DNA from: an uncultured Prevotella sp.
Lineage (GTDB): Bacteria > Bacteroidota > Bacteroidia > Bacteroidales > Bacteroidaceae
Length of the DNA: 37,084 nt
Assembly (NCBI GenBank): GCA_905234815.1
Contig: CAJOIX010000007.1
Location: forward strand, 1 to 37,084
Direction of reading: 5' to 3'
A program made the position numbers and the translations under genes. The notes below the pieces were generated by a model that was not told the DNA's origin, made no database searches, and saw nothing but the letters and a program-made list of their open reading frames with translations. Numbering within the stretch: position 1 is the first letter of the stretch; every line of letters begins with the position of its first letter. Positions 1 through 10,906 of this stretch are shown here, one piece after another.

Positions 1-136
1 ATGTCTTGTACATACCGCTCAGATGGTGCACAGCTGCAGCATCGAAGCGGCCCACGGGTTGATAGTCGGTGTGTTCCTCCGTGAGTTCTTCCTCTATGGG
101 GTCTTGCGCTTCAAGGTCTTTCGTTTCGTCGCTCAT
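1..136 (-). CDS. parC: DNA topoisomerase IV / gyrase subunit A (ParC/GyrA family), N-terminal fragment
   Basis: The gene is cut by the left edge of the window, so only about 45 codons are visible, starting at an ATG at 136 on the minus strand. The peptide has an acidic, low-conservation start (MSDETKDLEAQDP) and then GRFDAAAVHHLSGMYKT. That stretch matches the region just before the conserved breakage-reunion domain of Bacteroidales ParC-type proteins, which typically read HLSGMY followed by WFLDYASYVILERA. By family, it would pair with ParE to decatenate replicated chromosomes. The catalytic tyrosine and the rest of the protein lie outside the window, so topoisomerase IV versus gyrase A cannot be settled here. 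A clear promoter lies at 159-189. The gene is separated from rpoC by the rpoC terminator and belongs to a different transcription unit. Confidence 0.75.
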   Translation of the reverse strand, partial: MSDETKDLEAQDPIEEELTEEHTDYQPVGRFDAAAVHHLSGMYKT

Positions 137-158
137 GGGTGTGGATTGATTATGACTG

Positions 159-189
159 CAAAAATACAATTTTTCGTTTTCATGGCAAA
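159..189 (-). promoter_or_regulatory. Bacteroidota-type promoter of the parC-like gene
   Basis: On the minus strand a TTTG (186-189) is followed after exactly 19 nt by TATTTTTG (159-166). This fits the TTTG-N19-21-TAnnTTTG consensus of the primary sigma factor in Bacteroidota. The predicted transcript start is near 152, giving a leader of about 15-20 nt before the ATG at 136. Confidence 0.7.
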
Positions 190-240
190 ATCAATCGGCA
201 AGAAGTGCTTTGCCAAAGCCGTTTCGCAAGGCTCATTTCT

Positions 241-255
241 AAAAGCTATGCTTTT
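241..255. repeat. Single copy of the 15-bp palindromic repeat
   Basis: AAAAGCTATGCTTTT is present once. It is a 6-bp inverted repeat (AAAAGC/GCTTTT) around TAT. The flanks are also inverted (CATTT to the left, AAATG to the right), so the palindrome extends outward. It is the same unit that forms four-copy arrays at 15448, 23566 and 30282. It lies in the non-coding gap between parC and the rpoC terminator. Confidence 0.85.
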
Positions 256-290
256 GAAAAATGGGGTCTAAATGGCTGCCGGAAGGGTAT

Positions 291-345
291 AAAAAAAGGA
301 CCTCAGGGATGTTGCGGATAAGGCTCCGTCAGCTCCTTGAGGTCC
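291..345 (-). terminator. Rho-independent terminator after rpoC
   Basis: On the minus strand the arms GGACCTCA (338-345 read in reverse complement) and TGAGGTCC (298-305) form an 8-bp stem. The apical region is about 32 nt long and holds a smaller AAGG/CCTT stem. Seven U residues follow directly (291-297). It begins about 40 nt after the rpoC stop and should end the rpoBC transcript. Confidence 0.8.
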
Positions 346-386
346 AATTATTGAATTGACTATTTTACTGTTGTCGAAGGATCGAT

Positions 387-3300
387 TTACTCGGCATCTA
401 CAATGTCGAGCACATTTTTCTTGTTGGCCTGCATGCGCTCGTAGTCTTCTTTCGAGCCTACGATGAGCTTCTCCCACTGGCGCAGTCCGGTACCGGCAGG
501 GATGAGGTGACCGCAAATCACGTTCTCCTTCATGCCTTCCAGATTGTCGCTCTTACCGCGGATGGCAGCATCGTTGAGCACCTTGGTGGTTTCCTGGAAG
601 GAAGCAGCCGACATGAAGCTCTTCGTGCCCAGAGCGGCGCGGGTGATACCCTGCAGGATCTGTGTAGAAGTGGCAGGTACAGCATCGCGCACCTCGACGA
701 GACGCAGGTCGCGGCGCTTGAGAAGCGAGTTCTCGTCGCGCAGACGGCGGGCGGTGATGATTTGTCCGGGCTTCAGATTCTCTGAATCGCCGGCATTCGT
801 CACAACCTTCTTGCCCCAGATGCGGTCGTTCTCTTCAAGGAAGTCGAGTTTATCGACAAGTTCTTGTTCGAGGAAAACGGTATCGCCAGGCTCGTTGATC
901 TGCACCTTGCGCATCATCTGTCGCACAATGATTTCGAAGTGCTTATCGTTGATGCCCACACCCTGTGAGCGGTAAACGTTCTGTACCTCGTTAACGATGT
1001 ACTCCTGCACAGCCGTGGGGCCCTTGATGGCGAGGATGTCGTTCGGGGTAATGATACCGTCGGAGAGCGGAGTGCCTGCGCGCACCACATCGTGGTCTTG
1101 CACGAGGATTTGTTTTGAGAGCGATACGAGGTATTTCTTCTGGTCGCCAGTCTTCGAGGTAATGATGATCTCGCGGTTACCACGCTTGATCTTACCCATT
1201 TCCACTACACCGTCGATTTCTGAAACCACTGCGGGATTGAGCGGGTTGCGTGCCTCGAAGAGTTCCTGTACACGGGGCAGACCGCCAGTGATATCGCCAG
1301 CACCGCCCATGGAGCGAGGAATCTTGCAGAGGGTTTGACCAGTCTTCACTTTCTCGCCGTCCTTCACGTTGATGTGACCGCCGATGGGGAGGTTGTATGT
1401 GCCGAGCACATTGCCCTTGGCATCGACAATTTCGCACAGCGGCGTGCGGGTACGGTCTTTCGAGTCGGTAATGATTTTTTCGGTCATACCCGATGTTTCG
1501 TCGGTTTCAGACTTATAGGTCACACCTTCAATCACGTCGCGCAGTTTCACCTTACCAGCATATTCGGTCACGATGAGGGCGTTGAAGGGGTCCCAACGGG
1601 CAATGACTTCGCCTGCAGGCACCACGTCGCCGCTCTTGAAGTAGAGCGAAGAACCGTAAGGCACGTTCTGTGTTGACATGATAATCTTGGTGTGCGGATC
1701 GATGAGGTGTATTTCGGTCAGACGGCTTACCACCATCTCGCACTTGCGATCTTTGTCGCCATTCTTCTCAACGAAGGGCACGGTGCGGAGCTCCTCAAAC
1801 TCGATGAGGCTCTCGTTCTTGGCCTTGATATTGGCATTGGCAGCCATGTTACCTGCGATACCACCAGCGTGGAAGGTACGGAGGGTAAGCTGTGTACCAG
1901 GCTCACCAATGGCCTGTGCGGCAATCACACCAACGGCTTCGCCAAGCTGCACCATGCGCGAAGTGGCCAGGTTGCGGCCATAGCACTTCATGCAGACACC
2001 ATGTTTGCTTTCGCAGGTGAGCACCGAACGGATTTCTACCATTTCGATGGGCGAGTCCTCAATGATTTGAGCCTTCTCTTCAGTGATTTCTTCACCGGCA
2101 GCCACAATGAGTTCGCCTGTGTTGGGGTGAATCACATCGTGAACCGATACACGACCCAGGATGCGCTCAGAGAGTGTGGAAACAACCTTCTCGCCATCCT
2201 TCACTTCTCTACATTCCAGACCGCGGAGTGTGCCGCAGTCTTCTTCGGTGATAATCACATCGTGGCTCACGTCAACCAGACGGCGAGTCAGATAACCGGC
2301 GTCGGCCGTCTTCATGGCAGTATCGGCCAGACCCTTACGGGCACCGTGAGTAGAGATGAAGTATTCGAGCACCGACATACCCTCTTTAAAGTTAGAGATA
2401 ATCGGGTTCTCAATAACGGAGTGGCCTTCGGCACCAGCCTTCTGGGGTTTACCCATCAGACCACGCATACCGGAAAGCTGCTTGATCTGGTCTTTAGAAC
2501 CACGGGCACCAGAGTCGAGCATCATGAATACGGCATTGAAACCTTGGTCGGCCTCTGTCATTTCCTTCAGCACAACGTTACCCAGAGCATCGTTCACCTT
2601 TGTCCAGGTGTCAATTACCTTGTTGTAACGCTCGTTGTCGGTGGTCAGACCCATGCTGTAGTCATTGGTGATGGCTTCAATCTCCTTCTGAGCTTTTTCG
2701 ATGATTCCCTTCTTGGATTCAGGAATAATAATATCGTCGAGGTTGAACGACAGACCTGCGGTGTAGGCCATGCGATAACCGAGGTTCTTAATACCGTCGA
2801 GGAATTCGCAAGCACGGTCCATACCTACCGATTTAATCACATCGGAGATAATCTGGCGCAGGGTCTTCTTCTTGATTACATCGTTGAAATAGCCCACTTC
2901 GTCGGGGATAATGTCATTAACGATAACTCGGCCAACAGAAGTTTTCACGCGGTGTGATACCTTCTCGCCGTTCACCAAGTCGTCAACAACCACTTCCACT
3001 TTGGCATGGAGGTCGCAGCGACCTTCGTTGTAGGCAATGATGGCTTCTTCGGGGCCATAGAATTTCAGACCCTCACCCTTGGCACCTTTACGGATTTTGG
3101 TGATATAGTAGAGTCCGAGCACCATATCTTGAGAAGGCACGGTGATAGGAGCACCATTGGCAGGATTGAGAATATTGTGGCTCTGAAGCATCAGAATTTG
3201 TGCTTCAAGGATAGCCTCGTTGCTCAAGGGAAGGTGAACAGCCATCTGGTCACCGTCGAAGTCGGCGTTGAACGCTGTACAAGCCAGTGGGTGCAGCTGA

Positions 3301-4706
3301 ATGGCTTTACCCTCGATGAGTTTCGGCTGGAAGGCCTGAATACCCAAACGGTGCAGTGTTGGAGCACGGTTCAAGAGCACGGGGTGACCCTTCATCACGT
3401 TTTCCAGGATGTCCCAGATAACTGGTTCGCGGCGGTCAACAATGCGCTTGGCACTCTTCACCGTCTTTACAATGCCGCGCTCAATGAGCTTGCGGATGAT
3501 GAATGGCTTGTAGAGCTCTGCAGCCATGAGCTTAGGAAGACCACATTCGCCCATTTTCAGTTCAGGACCAACCACGATAACCGAACGTGCTGAATAGTCA
3601 ACACGCTTACCGAGCAGATTCTGACGGAAGCGGCCTTGCTTACCTTTGAGCGAGTCGCTGAGCGATTTCAGCGGACGATTGCTTTCGCTCTTCACTGCCG
3701 ATGACTTGCGCGAGTTGTCGAACAGGCTGTCAACAGCTTCTTGCAGCATACGCTTTTCATTGCGCAGAATCACTTCTGGTGCCTTGATTTCAATCAAACG
3801 CTTCAGACGGTTGTTGCGGATAATGACACGACGATAGAGGTCGTTCAAGTCGGAGGTGGCAAAGCGGCCGCCATCCAGGGGCACTAATGGGCGCAGTTCG
3901 GGAGGAGTAACGGGGATAATCTTCATGATCATCCACTCCGGACGGTTAATCTCGCGGCTTGAGCGGAAGGCTTCCACCACCTGCAGACGCTTCAAAGCCT
4001 CGGTCTTACGCTGCTGTGAAGCATCGTTGTTGGCTTGGTCGCGCAGTTGGTAGGAGATAGCGTCGAGGTCGAGATTAGCCAGCAGGTCGTAAACAGCCTC
4101 GGCACCCATCTTTGCAATGAACTTGTTGGGATCGCTATTGTCGAGATAATCATTGTTGGGATCAACATGATTGTCGAGAATGTCGAGATATTCGTCCTCA
4201 GTGAGCAAGTCGTACATATGTGAACCGTTCATCTCGTTACCCTCGGCATCCAGTTTGCCTTCAAGCATACCTGGCTTGATTACCACATAGCGCTCGTAGT
4301 AAATAATAGAATCGAGCTTCTTGGTGGGCATTCCAAGCAGGTAGCCAATCTTGTTGGGCAGTGAACGGAAGTACCAGATGTGAGCCACGGGCACCACGAG
4401 TTCGATGTGTCCGCTACGCTCGCGGCGTACTTTCTTCTCGGTTATTTCTACACCACAACGGTCGCAGGTGTTACCTTTATACTTGATGCGCTTGTACTTA
4501 CCGCAGGCGCACTCGTAGTCTTTCGTAGGACCGAAGATGCGCTCGCAGAACAAACCATCGCGTTCGGGTTTATAGGTACGATAGTTGATGGTCTCGGGTT
4601 TGGTCACCTCGCCGTAGGAATTGTCAAGAATCTCTTCGGGAGAAGCCAAACCGATGGTAATCTTAGAAAAATTGGTTTTTACCTTTATATCTTTTTTGAA
4701 AGCCAT
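387..4706 (-). CDS. rpoC: DNA-directed RNA polymerase subunit beta'
   Basis: This 1439-residue protein is the beta' subunit of RNA polymerase; it forms the clamp and carries the catalytic metal site. Visible hallmarks are the N-terminal zinc ribbon cysteines C66, C68, C81 and C84, and the active-site motif NADFDGDQ with Mg-binding D482, D484 and D486. There is also a second Cys cluster ([13 protein letters not shown]) and the bridge-helix/trigger-loop region with the sequence [16 protein letters not shown]. The length is normal for Bacteroidota. The start ATG at 4706 lies 26 nt after the rpoB stop, so the two genes are co-transcribed. A terminator follows at 291-345. I see no frameshift or missing active-site residue. 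Several long reading frames antisense to this gene are compositional shadows. Confidence 0.98.
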   Translation of the reverse strand: MAFKKDIKVKTNFSKITIGLASPEEILDNSYGEVTKPETINYRTYKPERDGLFCERIFGPTKDYECACGKYKRIKYKGNTCDRCGVEITEKKVRRERSGHIELVVPVAHIWYFRSLPNKIGYLLGMPTKKLDSIIYYERYVVIKPGMLEGKLDAEGNEMNGSHMYDLLTEDEYLDILDNHVDPNNDYLDNSDPNKFIAKMGAEAVYDLLANLDLDAISYQLRDQANNDASQQRKTEALKRLQVVEAFRSSREINRPEWMIMKIIPVTPPELRPLVPLDGGRFATSDLNDLYRRVIIRNNRLKRLIEIKAPEVILRNEKRMLQEAVDSLFDNSRKSSAVKSESNRPLKSLSDSLKGKQGRFRQNLLGKRVDYSARSVIVVGPELKMGECGLPKLMAAELYKPFIIRKLIERGIVKTVKSAKRIVDRREPVIWDILENVMKGHPVLLNRAPTLHRLGIQAFQPKLIEGKAIQLHPLACTAFNADFDGDQMAVHLPLSNEAILEAQILMLQSHNILNPANGAPITVPSQDMVLGLYYITKIRKGAKGEGLKFYGPEEAIIAYNEGRCDLHAKVEVVVDDLVNGEKVSHRVKTSVGRVIVNDIIPDEVGYFNDVIKKKTLRQIISDVIKSVGMDRACEFLDGIKNLGYRMAYTAGLSFNLDDIIIPESKKGIIEKAQKEIEAITNDYSMGLTTDNERYNKVIDTWTKVNDALGNVVLKEMTEADQGFNAVFMMLDSGARGSKDQIKQLSGMRGLMGKPQKAGAEGHSVIENPIISNFKEGMSVLEYFISTHGARKGLADTAMKTADAGYLTRRLVDVSHDVIITEEDCGTLRGLECREVKDGEKVVSTLSERILGRVSVHDVIHPNTGELIVAAGEEITEEKAQIIEDSPIEMVEIRSVLTCESKHGVCMKCYGRNLATSRMVQLGEAVGVIAAQAIGEPGTQLTLRTFHAGGIAGNMAANANIKAKNESLIEFEELRTVPFVEKNGDKDRKCEMVVSRLTEIHLIDPHTKIIMSTQNVPYGSSLYFKSGDVVPAGEVIARWDPFNALIVTEYAGKVKLRDVIEGVTYKSETDETSGMTEKIITDSKDRTRTPLCEIVDAKGNVLGTYNLPIGGHINVKDGEKVKTGQTLCKIPRSMGGAGDITGGLPRVQELFEARNPLNPAVVSEIDGVVEMGKIKRGNREIIITSKTGDQKKYLVSLSKQILVQDHDVVRAGTPLSDGIITPNDILAIKGPTAVQEYIVNEVQNVYRSQGVGINDKHFEIIVRQMMRKVQINEPGDTVFLEQELVDKLDFLEENDRIWGKKVVTNAGDSENLKPGQIITARRLRDENSLLKRRDLRLVEVRDAVPATSTQILQGITRAALGTKSFMSAASFQETTKVLNDAAIRGKSDNLEGMKENVICGHLIPAGTGLRQWEKLIVGSKEDYERMQANKKNVLDIVDAE

Positions 4707-4732
4707 AACTTATATGTGTTTTGGGGTGAGAC

Positions 4733-7700
4733 TTAATCCAACTTAATGCTTAATCCTAAACCACGGAGTTCGTGCAGCAGCACGTTGAGCGATTCGGGTA
4801 TGCCTGGTGTGGGCAGGGGATCGCCCTTGACAATGGCTTCGTAGGCACGTGAACGTCCTGTCACATCGTCACTCTTGATGGTAAGGATTTCCTGCAGAAT
4901 GTGAGCGGCACCGAATGCTTCGAGTGCCCAAACCTCCATCTCACCGAAACGCTGACCACCAAATTGAGCTTTACCGCCAAGAGGCTGTTGCGTGATGAGT
5001 GAGTATGGACCAATGGAGCGTGCGTGCATCTTGTCTTCCACCATGTGTCCGAGTTTTAAGAAGTAGGTGATACCCACGGTTGCAGGCTGGTCAAACTTCT
5101 CACCCGTCTCACCATCATAAAGATAGGTAGAGCAGAGATGGGGCAGGCCGGCCTTGTCGGTCCATTCCGACAAATCGTCCAACTTGGCACCATCGAAAAT
5201 AGGCGATGCGAATTTCACACCCAGACGCTTACCAGCAGCACCAAGGATGGCTTCGAAGATCTGTCCGAGGTTCATACGTGAAGGCACACCCAGCGGGTTG
5301 AGCACCAGGTCAACGGGACGGCCATCCTCAAGGAATGGCATGTCTTCCATACGTACAACCTTAGAAACGATACCCTTGTTGCCGTGACGACCGGCGAGCT
5401 TATCGCCGACACCAATCTTGCGCTTCTTGGCAATGTAAACTTTGGCCATCTGCAATACGCCAGAGGGCAGGTCATCACCAATCGAAATGGCAAACTTACG
5501 GCGCTTCAACTCAGCATCCAGCAGTTTGTACTTGCGGATGTAGTTCATGATGAGTTGCTGGATGAGCTTGTTGTTGTGCTCATCTTTAGTCCAACCGCTC
5601 GACTGGATACCATCGTATTCCAGGTTCTTCAGTACGGCAGCAGTGAACTTGCTTCCCTTGGCTATAATCTCAGCACCAGTGTAATCTTTGATACCTTCAG
5701 AGGTCTTGCCGCGGGTGAGTTTCATGAGCTTCTCAACGAGCAGTTCCTTCAGGTCGTTGTTCTTTGCTTCATACTCTTCGTCAATCTTGGCCAGAAGAAT
5801 CTTATCTTGCTTCTTCGAATCGCGTGTCTTGATGGAACGAGAGAAGAGTTTCTTGTCAATCACGACACCACTGAGCGAAGGATTGGCTTTGAGCGATGAG
5901 TCTTTCACGTCGCCAGCTTTGTCGCCAAAGATGGCTTTCAGCAGTTTTTCTTCAGGTGAAGGATCGCTTTCACCCTTAGGTGAGATTTTACCAATCAGGA
6001 TATCGCCTGGTTCTACGCGAGCACCAACACGGATGATACCAGTGTCGTCGAGGTCTTTTGTTGCCTCTTCGCTCACGTTAGGAATATCGTTGGTAAACTC
6101 TTCCATGCCGCGCTTTGTTTCACGTACATCAAGCTGATACTCATCTACGTGAACCGAGGTGAGCACATCTTCGCGTACCAAGCGCTCGGAGAGTACGATA
6201 GCGTCTTCGTAGTTGTAACCCTTCCATGGCATATAGGCCACAAGGAGGTTCTTACCCAGAGCGAGTTCGCCGTTTTCAGTGGCATAACCTTCTGTGAGGA
6301 TGTCGCCCTTTTTCACGCGCTGACCTTTCTCGCAGATGGGGCGGAGGTCAATGGTCATGTTCTGGTTGGTGCGACGGAACTTAGGTATGCGATACTCCTT
6401 CATGGCGGGTTCGAAGCTTACGAACTCTTCGTCATCTGTACGATCGTAGAGAATACGGATAGTGGTAGCGTCAACATAGTCGATCACACCTTCGCCCTCG
6501 GCAGTAATCATGGTGCGAGAGTCTTCGCAAACTTGACGTTCAAGGCCAGTTCCTACGATAGGAGCATCGTTGTGAATCAAAGGTACAGCTTGGCGCATCA
6601 TGTTACATCCCATCAGGGCGCGGTGACCGTCGTCATGCTCCAAGAAAGGAATCAGTGCAGCCGAAACAGATGCAATCTGCTGGGGTGCAACGTCGATTAG
6701 GTCAACTTGTGAAGGTGGCACAACAGGATAATCGGCATCCTGACGGCATTTCACATAAGTGCGGATGAACGAACCGTCTTCTTTCAGCGGAGCATTACCC
6801 TGACCGATAATCTTTTCTTCTTCCTCTTCTGCTGTCAGATAAACGATATCTTCGTTTTTCATGTCAACCTGCGCGTTGGAAACATTGCGGTAAGGTGTCA
6901 CGATGAAGCCGAGGTCGTTGATCTTTGCATATACGCAGAGCGATGAAATCAGACCGATGTTAGGACCTTCAGGGCTCTCAATGGGACAAAGGCGGCCATA
7001 GTGGGTATAGTGTACGTCACGCACCTCGAAGCCGGCACGCTCACGCGATAGACCGCCAGGACCCAGGGCTGAAAGACGGCGCTTGTGCGTCACTTCGGCC
7101 AGCGGGTTGGTCTGGTCCATGAATTGCGAAAGAGGATTAGTTCCGAAGAAGGAATTGATCACGCTTGAAATGGTTTTGGCGTTGATCAGATCCGTCGGAG
7201 TGAAAATTTCATTGTCGCGCACATTCATTCTCTCACGGATGGTACGGCTCATACGGGCCAGACCGATAGAGAATTGATTAGCCAGTTGTTCGCCAACAGT
7301 ACGTACACGACGGTTTGACAAGTGGTCAATATCATCAACCGTGGCGTTAGAGTTAACCAACTGGATAAGGTATTTGATAATAGCAATGATGTCGTCTTTG
7401 GTCAACACGCGGACTTCCATTTCCGTATTGAGTCCGAGTTTCTTGTTGATGCGGTAGCGACCTACTTCGCCCAGATCGTAACGCTTATCGGAGAAGAACA
7501 GATTCTGGAAAACTTCTCTTGCACTGGCGTCGTCGGCAGGATCGGCATTGCGCAATTGACGATAGATGTAGTTTACGGCTTCTTTTTCTGAGTTGCTGGG
7601 GTCTTTGGCCAGGGTGTTCAGAATGAGCGAGTAGCGGTTTGCCATCTCTGCATCTTTGTGGAGCAGGATGGTGGGAGTGCCCGATTCGAGAATGTCGAGC

Positions 7701-8551
7701 ATATTATCGGCGGTAATCTCGGTTTCGCGTTCCATGATTACCTCGTTGCGCTCAATAGATACAACCTCGCCAGTATCTTCATCGGCAAAGTCTTCGTTCC
7801 AGCGTTTCACCACGCGGGCAGCCAAACGGCGACCGATGGCATCCTTCATGTTTTTCTTGGTGACTTTCACTTCCTCTGCGAGGTCGAAAATCTGGAGGAT
7901 GTCCTTATCTGATTCGTAGCCGATGGCACGCAGCAAGGTGGTAACGGGCAATTTCTTCTTACGGTCGATGTAAGCATACATCACGTTGTTGATGTCGGTG
8001 GCAAATTCAATCCACGAACCTTTGAACGGAATGATGCGTGCGCTGTAAAGCACGGTTCCGTTGGCATGCACGCCTTGACCGAAGAATACGCCTGGCGAGC
8101 GGTGCAATTGCGATACCACAACGCGCTCAGCACCATTGATAATAAAGGTACCATTGCTGGTCATGTAAGGGATGGTGCCCAGGAATACGTCCTGAATGTA
8201 GGTGGCAAAATCTTCGTGATCAGGGTCGGTGCAGTAGAGTTTCATCTTTGCCTTGAGTGGAACGCTGTACGTCAGGCCACGTTCAAGACATTCCTCAATG
8301 CTGTAGCGCGGAGGATCAATGAAATAATCGAGGAACTCAAGCACAAAGTTGTTGCGTGTGTCGGTGATAGGGAAATTCTCGGCGAATACCTTATACAAAC
8401 CGTCGTTCTTGCGTTCTTCGGGCGGTGTATCTAACTGGAGGAAGTCGCGGAACGACTTCAGCTGAACGTCCAGAAAATCAGGAAATGGATAGGGATTGTG
8501 GACGCTGGCAAAATTTACTCTGTTGTCGACAATTTTAGCTGCCATACTCAA
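4733..8551 (-). CDS. rpoB: DNA-directed RNA polymerase subunit beta
   Basis: This 1272-residue protein is the RNA polymerase beta subunit. The rifampicin-binding cluster is intact: it reads [20 protein letters not shown] followed by SALGPGGL, with the Asp, His and Ser positions that mutate in resistant strains all wild type. Other conserved blocks are [20 protein letters not shown] and, near the C-terminus, [20 protein letters not shown]. Two in-frame ATG codons open the gene (MSMAAK, at 8551 and 8545); I kept the first, but the second is equally possible. The gene follows rplL after a 157-nt gap holding two hairpins and precedes rpoC by 26 nt. That is the usual rplKAJL-rpoBC order. Confidence 0.98.
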   Translation of the reverse strand: MSMAAKIVDNRVNFASVHNPYPFPDFLDVQLKSFRDFLQLDTPPEERKNDGLYKVFAENFPITDTRNNFVLEFLDYFIDPPRYSIEECLERGLTYSVPLKAKMKLYCTDPDHEDFATYIQDVFLGTIPYMTSNGTFIINGAERVVVSQLHRSPGVFFGQGVHANGTVLYSARIIPFKGSWIEFATDINNVMYAYIDRKKKLPVTTLLRAIGYESDKDILQIFDLAEEVKVTKKNMKDAIGRRLAARVVKRWNEDFADEDTGEVVSIERNEVIMERETEITADNMLDILESGTPTILLHKDAEMANRYSLILNTLAKDPSNSEKEAVNYIYRQLRNADPADDASAREVFQNLFFSDKRYDLGEVGRYRINKKLGLNTEMEVRVLTKDDIIAIIKYLIQLVNSNATVDDIDHLSNRRVRTVGEQLANQFSIGLARMSRTIRERMNVRDNEIFTPTDLINAKTISSVINSFFGTNPLSQFMDQTNPLAEVTHKRRLSALGPGGLSRERAGFEVRDVHYTHYGRLCPIESPEGPNIGLISSLCVYAKINDLGFIVTPYRNVSNAQVDMKNEDIVYLTAEEEEEKIIGQGNAPLKEDGSFIRTYVKCRQDADYPVVPPSQVDLIDVAPQQIASVSAALIPFLEHDDGHRALMGCNMMRQAVPLIHNDAPIVGTGLERQVCEDSRTMITAEGEGVIDYVDATTIRILYDRTDDEEFVSFEPAMKEYRIPKFRRTNQNMTIDLRPICEKGQRVKKGDILTEGYATENGELALGKNLLVAYMPWKGYNYEDAIVLSERLVREDVLTSVHVDEYQLDVRETKRGMEEFTNDIPNVSEEATKDLDDTGIIRVGARVEPGDILIGKISPKGESDPSPEEKLLKAIFGDKAGDVKDSSLKANPSLSGVVIDKKLFSRSIKTRDSKKQDKILLAKIDEEYEAKNNDLKELLVEKLMKLTRGKTSEGIKDYTGAEIIAKGSKFTAAVLKNLEYDGIQSSGWTKDEHNNKLIQQLIMNYIRKYKLLDAELKRRKFAISIGDDLPSGVLQMAKVYIAKKRKIGVGDKLAGRHGNKGIVSKVVRMEDMPFLEDGRPVDLVLNPLGVPSRMNLGQIFEAILGAAGKRLGVKFASPIFDGAKLDDLSEWTDKAGLPHLCSTYLYDGETGEKFDQPATVGITYFLKLGHMVEDKMHARSIGPYSLITQQPLGGKAQFGGQRFGEMEVWALEAFGAAHILQEILTIKSDDVTGRSRAYEAIVKGDPLPTPGIPESLNVLLHELRGLGLSIKLD

Positions 8552-8608
8552 GATGTATAAAAATAATTTAATCTGTTTTTTGTTTCCTTTTGAATGAAGA
8601 CACGAAAA

Positions 8609-8641
8609 GGTTAGGATTCACCTACTGGGCAAATCCTAACC
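8609..8641 (-). terminator. Hairpin between rplL and rpoB, candidate attenuator
   Basis: A perfect 10-bp stem (GGTTAGGATT 8609-8618 with AATCCTAACC 8632-8641) has a 13-nt loop. Read on the minus strand it is followed by TTTTCGT, so it resembles a weak intrinsic terminator. A second, bulged hairpin lies just upstream in the transcript (8661-8667 with 8674-8684, possibly extended by TTCTC/GAGAA). By analogy with the E. coli rplL-rpoB attenuator, it could lower rpoBC expression relative to the ribosomal proteins. Confidence 0.6.
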
Positions 8642-8708
8642 AATTGTGTATTCTCTCGTTGGGTTTCGTGAGTGAAACTTTCCCGAGAAATTGTGCTATG
8701 ACTCTTTC

Positions 8709-9089
8709 TTACTTGAGTTCTACTTTAGCACCAGCCTCTTCGATGGCCTTCTTCAGGTTCTCAGCTTCTGCCTTAGAGAGACCTTCCTTCAGGGTTGAGG
8801 GAGCACCGTCAACGAGATCTTTAGCCTCTTTCAGACCGAGACCGCAAGCCTCTTTAACAGCTTTTACAACCTGGAGTTTAGCGTCGCCTACTTCAGCGAG
8901 AACAACGTTGAACTCAGTCTTTTCTTCTTCAGCAGCAGCGGCACCACCGGCAGCGGGGCCAGCAGCAACTGCAACTGCAGCAGCAGCGGGTTCAATACCA
9001 TATTCCTCTTTGAGGACTGTTGCCAACTCGTTTACTTCTTTTACTGTAAGATTTACCAATTCTTCAGCAATAGCTTTAATGTCTGCCAT
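8709..9089 (-). CDS. rplL: 50S ribosomal protein L7/L12
   Basis: This 126-residue acidic stalk protein binds translation factors on the large ribosomal subunit. The N-terminal dimerisation helices (about residues 1-35) are followed by an Ala/Gly/Pro-rich hinge (about 36-55) and the compact C-terminal domain. The C-terminal domain contains [20 protein letters not shown], the factor-binding surface typical of L7/L12. The length is normal. It lies 52 nt after rplJ and 157 nt before rpoB. L12 is needed in several copies per ribosome, so the hairpins downstream may help keep its mRNA level above that of rpoBC; this last point is inference. Confidence 0.98.
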   Translation of the reverse strand: MADIKAIAEELVNLTVKEVNELATVLKEEYGIEPAAAAVAVAAGPAAGGAAAAEEEKTEFNVVLAEVGDAKLQVVKAVKEACGLGLKEAKDLVDGAPSTLKEGLSKAEAENLKKAIEEAGAKVELK

Positions 9090-9141
9090 TTTTATTCAGT
9101 TTTAAATTGTTAATGCTAAAATTAATTTGACTTTAAAAATT

Positions 9142-9660
9142 TTATTCAGGGCGCTCGCCTAAAGTCTTAAGCACACCGTGGATGGTGCCAGCGCTTGACT
9201 GCAGAGCAGAGATAACGTTCTTTGTGGGCGACTGCAGCAAAGTAACAATTTCGCCGAGAAGTTCGTTCTTGCTCTTGATAGATGCCAGCTCTTCAAGTTT
9301 GTCAGCACCAACATAGATGCCTTCTTCTGCATAAGCAGCTTTCAGAGCGGGGATTCCTTCTTTCTTATATTCTTTAAGAAGCTTCGCAGGCACGTTGGCT
9401 ACGTTGGTGAACAACATTGCGGTGTTGCCTTTGAGTGTTTCATAAAGAGGTTCGAAATCAATATCTGAAGCCTCGAAAGCCTTGTGAAGGAGTTTGTTCT
9501 TCACAACGACCATCTTGATTTCATTCTTAAAGCACTTGCGGCGCAAGTCTGAGGTTTGTTGTGCGTTCAGTCCTGTTACGTCAACAAGATAGAAGTGAGC
9601 GTATTCCTTCAGCTTTTGTCCAAGTTCTACGATGATTGTATCTTTAACTTCTTTTCTCAT
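9142..9660 (-). CDS. rplJ: 50S ribosomal protein L10
   Basis: This 172-residue protein is L10, which binds 23S rRNA through its N-terminal domain and carries L7/L12 dimers on its C-terminal helix. The sequence starts MRKEVKDTIIVELGQKLKEY and contains the conserved VVVKNKLLHKAF and LKGNTAMLFT blocks. The C-terminal helix ends in KTLGERPE. It sits 18 nt after rplA and 52 nt before rplL. In other bacteria an L10-L12 complex represses its own mRNA, but the short 18-nt gap upstream leaves no room for a dedicated L10 leader here, so any such site would overlap the rplA end. Confidence 0.97.
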   Translation of the reverse strand: MRKEVKDTIIVELGQKLKEYAHFYLVDVTGLNAQQTSDLRRKCFKNEIKMVVVKNKLLHKAFEASDIDFEPLYETLKGNTAMLFTNVANVPAKLLKEYKKEGIPALKAAYAEEGIYVGADKLEELASIKSKNELLGEIVTLLQSPTKNVISALQSSAGTIHGVLKTLGERPE

Positions 9661-9678
9661 TTTTCCTAAGCTTTAATG

Positions 9679-10371
9679 TTATTCAACAGATTTAGGATCT
9701 ACCTTAATACCGGCACTCATGGTACTCGAGATAAAGATACTTTTCACGTATGTTCCTTTAGCGGCAGCAGGTTTGAGCTTATTTACGGTAGCAATAAACT
9801 CTTTTGCGTTCTCATAAATCTGCTCAGCAGTAAAGGTTACCTTACCAATGGAGGTGTGGATAATACCAGCCTTGTCAACTTTAAAGTCGATTTTACCTTG
9901 TTTGATTTCTTTTACTGCTTTAGCTACGTCCATGGTCACAGTGCCGCTTTTGGGGTTAGGCATCAATCCGCGAGGACCGAGTACACGACCCAGCGCACCT
10001 ACCTTACCCATGCAAGAAGGCATTGTGATAATAACGTCAATGTCTGTCCAGCCGCCTTTGATCTTGTCGATGTATTCGTCAAGACCAACGTAGTCGGCGC
10101 CAGCCTCTTTGGCTGCGGCTTCCTGATCAGGAGTGCAGAGGCAGAGCACACGTGTTACCTTACCAGTACCGTTGGGCAGCGATACAACGCCGCGCACCAT
10201 CTGGTTGGCTTTACGTGGATCTACACCTAAGCGCATATCAATATCTACAGAAGCGTCGAACTTGGTAGTGGTAATTTCCTTCACCAGTGCGGCAGCTTCT
10301 TGCAAAGTGTATGCCTTCCCTGCTTCAACCTTTTCAGCGACTGATTTTTGATTTTTTGTCAGTTTACTCAT
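9679..10371 (-). CDS. rplA: 50S ribosomal protein L1
   Basis: This 230-residue protein is L1, the mobile stalk protein near the ribosomal E site. The conserved blocks [20 protein letters not shown] and [15 protein letters not shown] are present. The length matches bacterial L1. It follows rplK by 19 nt and precedes rplJ by 18 nt, so the L11-L1 pair is co-transcribed, as in most bacteria. L1 often represses translation of the L11-L1 mRNA; no obvious rRNA-mimic stem can be pointed to here by eye. Confidence 0.98.
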   Translation of the reverse strand: MSKLTKNQKSVAEKVEAGKAYTLQEAAALVKEITTTKFDASVDIDMRLGVDPRKANQMVRGVVSLPNGTGKVTRVLCLCTPDQEAAAKEAGADYVGLDEYIDKIKGGWTDIDVIITMPSCMGKVGALGRVLGPRGLMPNPKSGTVTMDVAKAVKEIKQGKIDFKVDKAGIIHTSIGKVTFTAEQIYENAKEFIATVNKLKPAAAKGTYVKSIFISSTMSAGIKVDPKSVE

Positions 10372-10390
10372 TTCTTAATTGAAGGTTTAA

Positions 10391-10831
10391 TTATTTACCA
10401 GGGAAGTCCCCTTTTACAGTGATACCCATACTTCTTGCTGTACCGGCAATTTGTTTCATAGCACTCTCGATGGTGAAGCAGTTCAGATCGGCCATTTTGT
10501 CTTCAGCGATAGCACGCACCTGATCCCAGGTTACGCTGGCTACCTTCTGACGGTTAGGCTGTGACGAACCACCTTTTGCCTTAGCGGCCTCGAGCAGCTG
10601 AACAGCTGCAGGAGAGGTCTTAATTTCGAAGGTGTATGACTTGTCGGCATAGTAAGTGATTACAACAGGAAGTACTTTTCCTGCTTTATCCTGGGTTCTG
10701 GCGTTGAATTCTTTGCAGAATCCCATGATGTTGATACCCTTTGAACCCAGTGCAGGGCCTACGGGAGGCGAGGGATTCGCAGCGCCACCTTTAATCTGTA
10801 GTTTGATTAATCCAGCAACTTCTTTAGCCAT
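10391..10831 (-). CDS. rplK: 50S ribosomal protein L11
   Basis: This 146-residue protein is L11, part of the GTPase-associated centre and the platform on which RelA senses uncharged tRNA. The proline-rich N-terminal motif [20 protein letters not shown] is intact, and the rRNA-binding C-terminal domain ends in a typical [17 protein letters not shown] tail. It lies 61 nt downstream of nusG; a hairpin with a U-rich tail spans that gap and may set the ratio of nusG to ribosomal-protein mRNA. A relA/spoT homologue that would act with L11 lies elsewhere in the window (32399-34732). Confidence 0.98.
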   Translation of the reverse strand: MAKEVAGLIKLQIKGGAANPSPPVGPALGSKGINIMGFCKEFNARTQDKAGKVLPVVITYYADKSYTFEIKTSPAAVQLLEAAKAKGGSSQPNRQKVASVTWDQVRAIAEDKMADLNCFTIESAMKQIAGTARSMGITVKGDFPGK

Positions 10832-10861
10832 TTTTCTGTTAATTATTAGATTTTAAAATAT

Positions 10862-10906
10862 AAAAAGGAGGATAGCACCCGTAACAATGTGTTTATCCTT
10901 CTTTTT
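10862..10906 (-). terminator. Hairpin between nusG and rplK, candidate attenuator
   Basis: The 13-nt arms at 862-874 and 894-906 (offset 10,000; AAAAAGGAGGATA and TATCCTTCTTTTT) pair with one mismatch around a 19-nt loop. On the minus strand the stem ends in five U and is followed by UAUAUUUU. It overlaps the nusG stop codon. It could act as a partial terminator or an mRNA 3'-end stabiliser inside the operon. Confidence 0.5.

Noticed and set aside
1692..2957. A 421-codon open frame on the plus strand, antisense to rpoC, and many smaller ones inside rpoB and rpoC
   Set aside because: They run opposite to well-conserved polymerase genes, have His/Val-rich composition typical of frame shadows, and show no recognisable domain or initiation signal.
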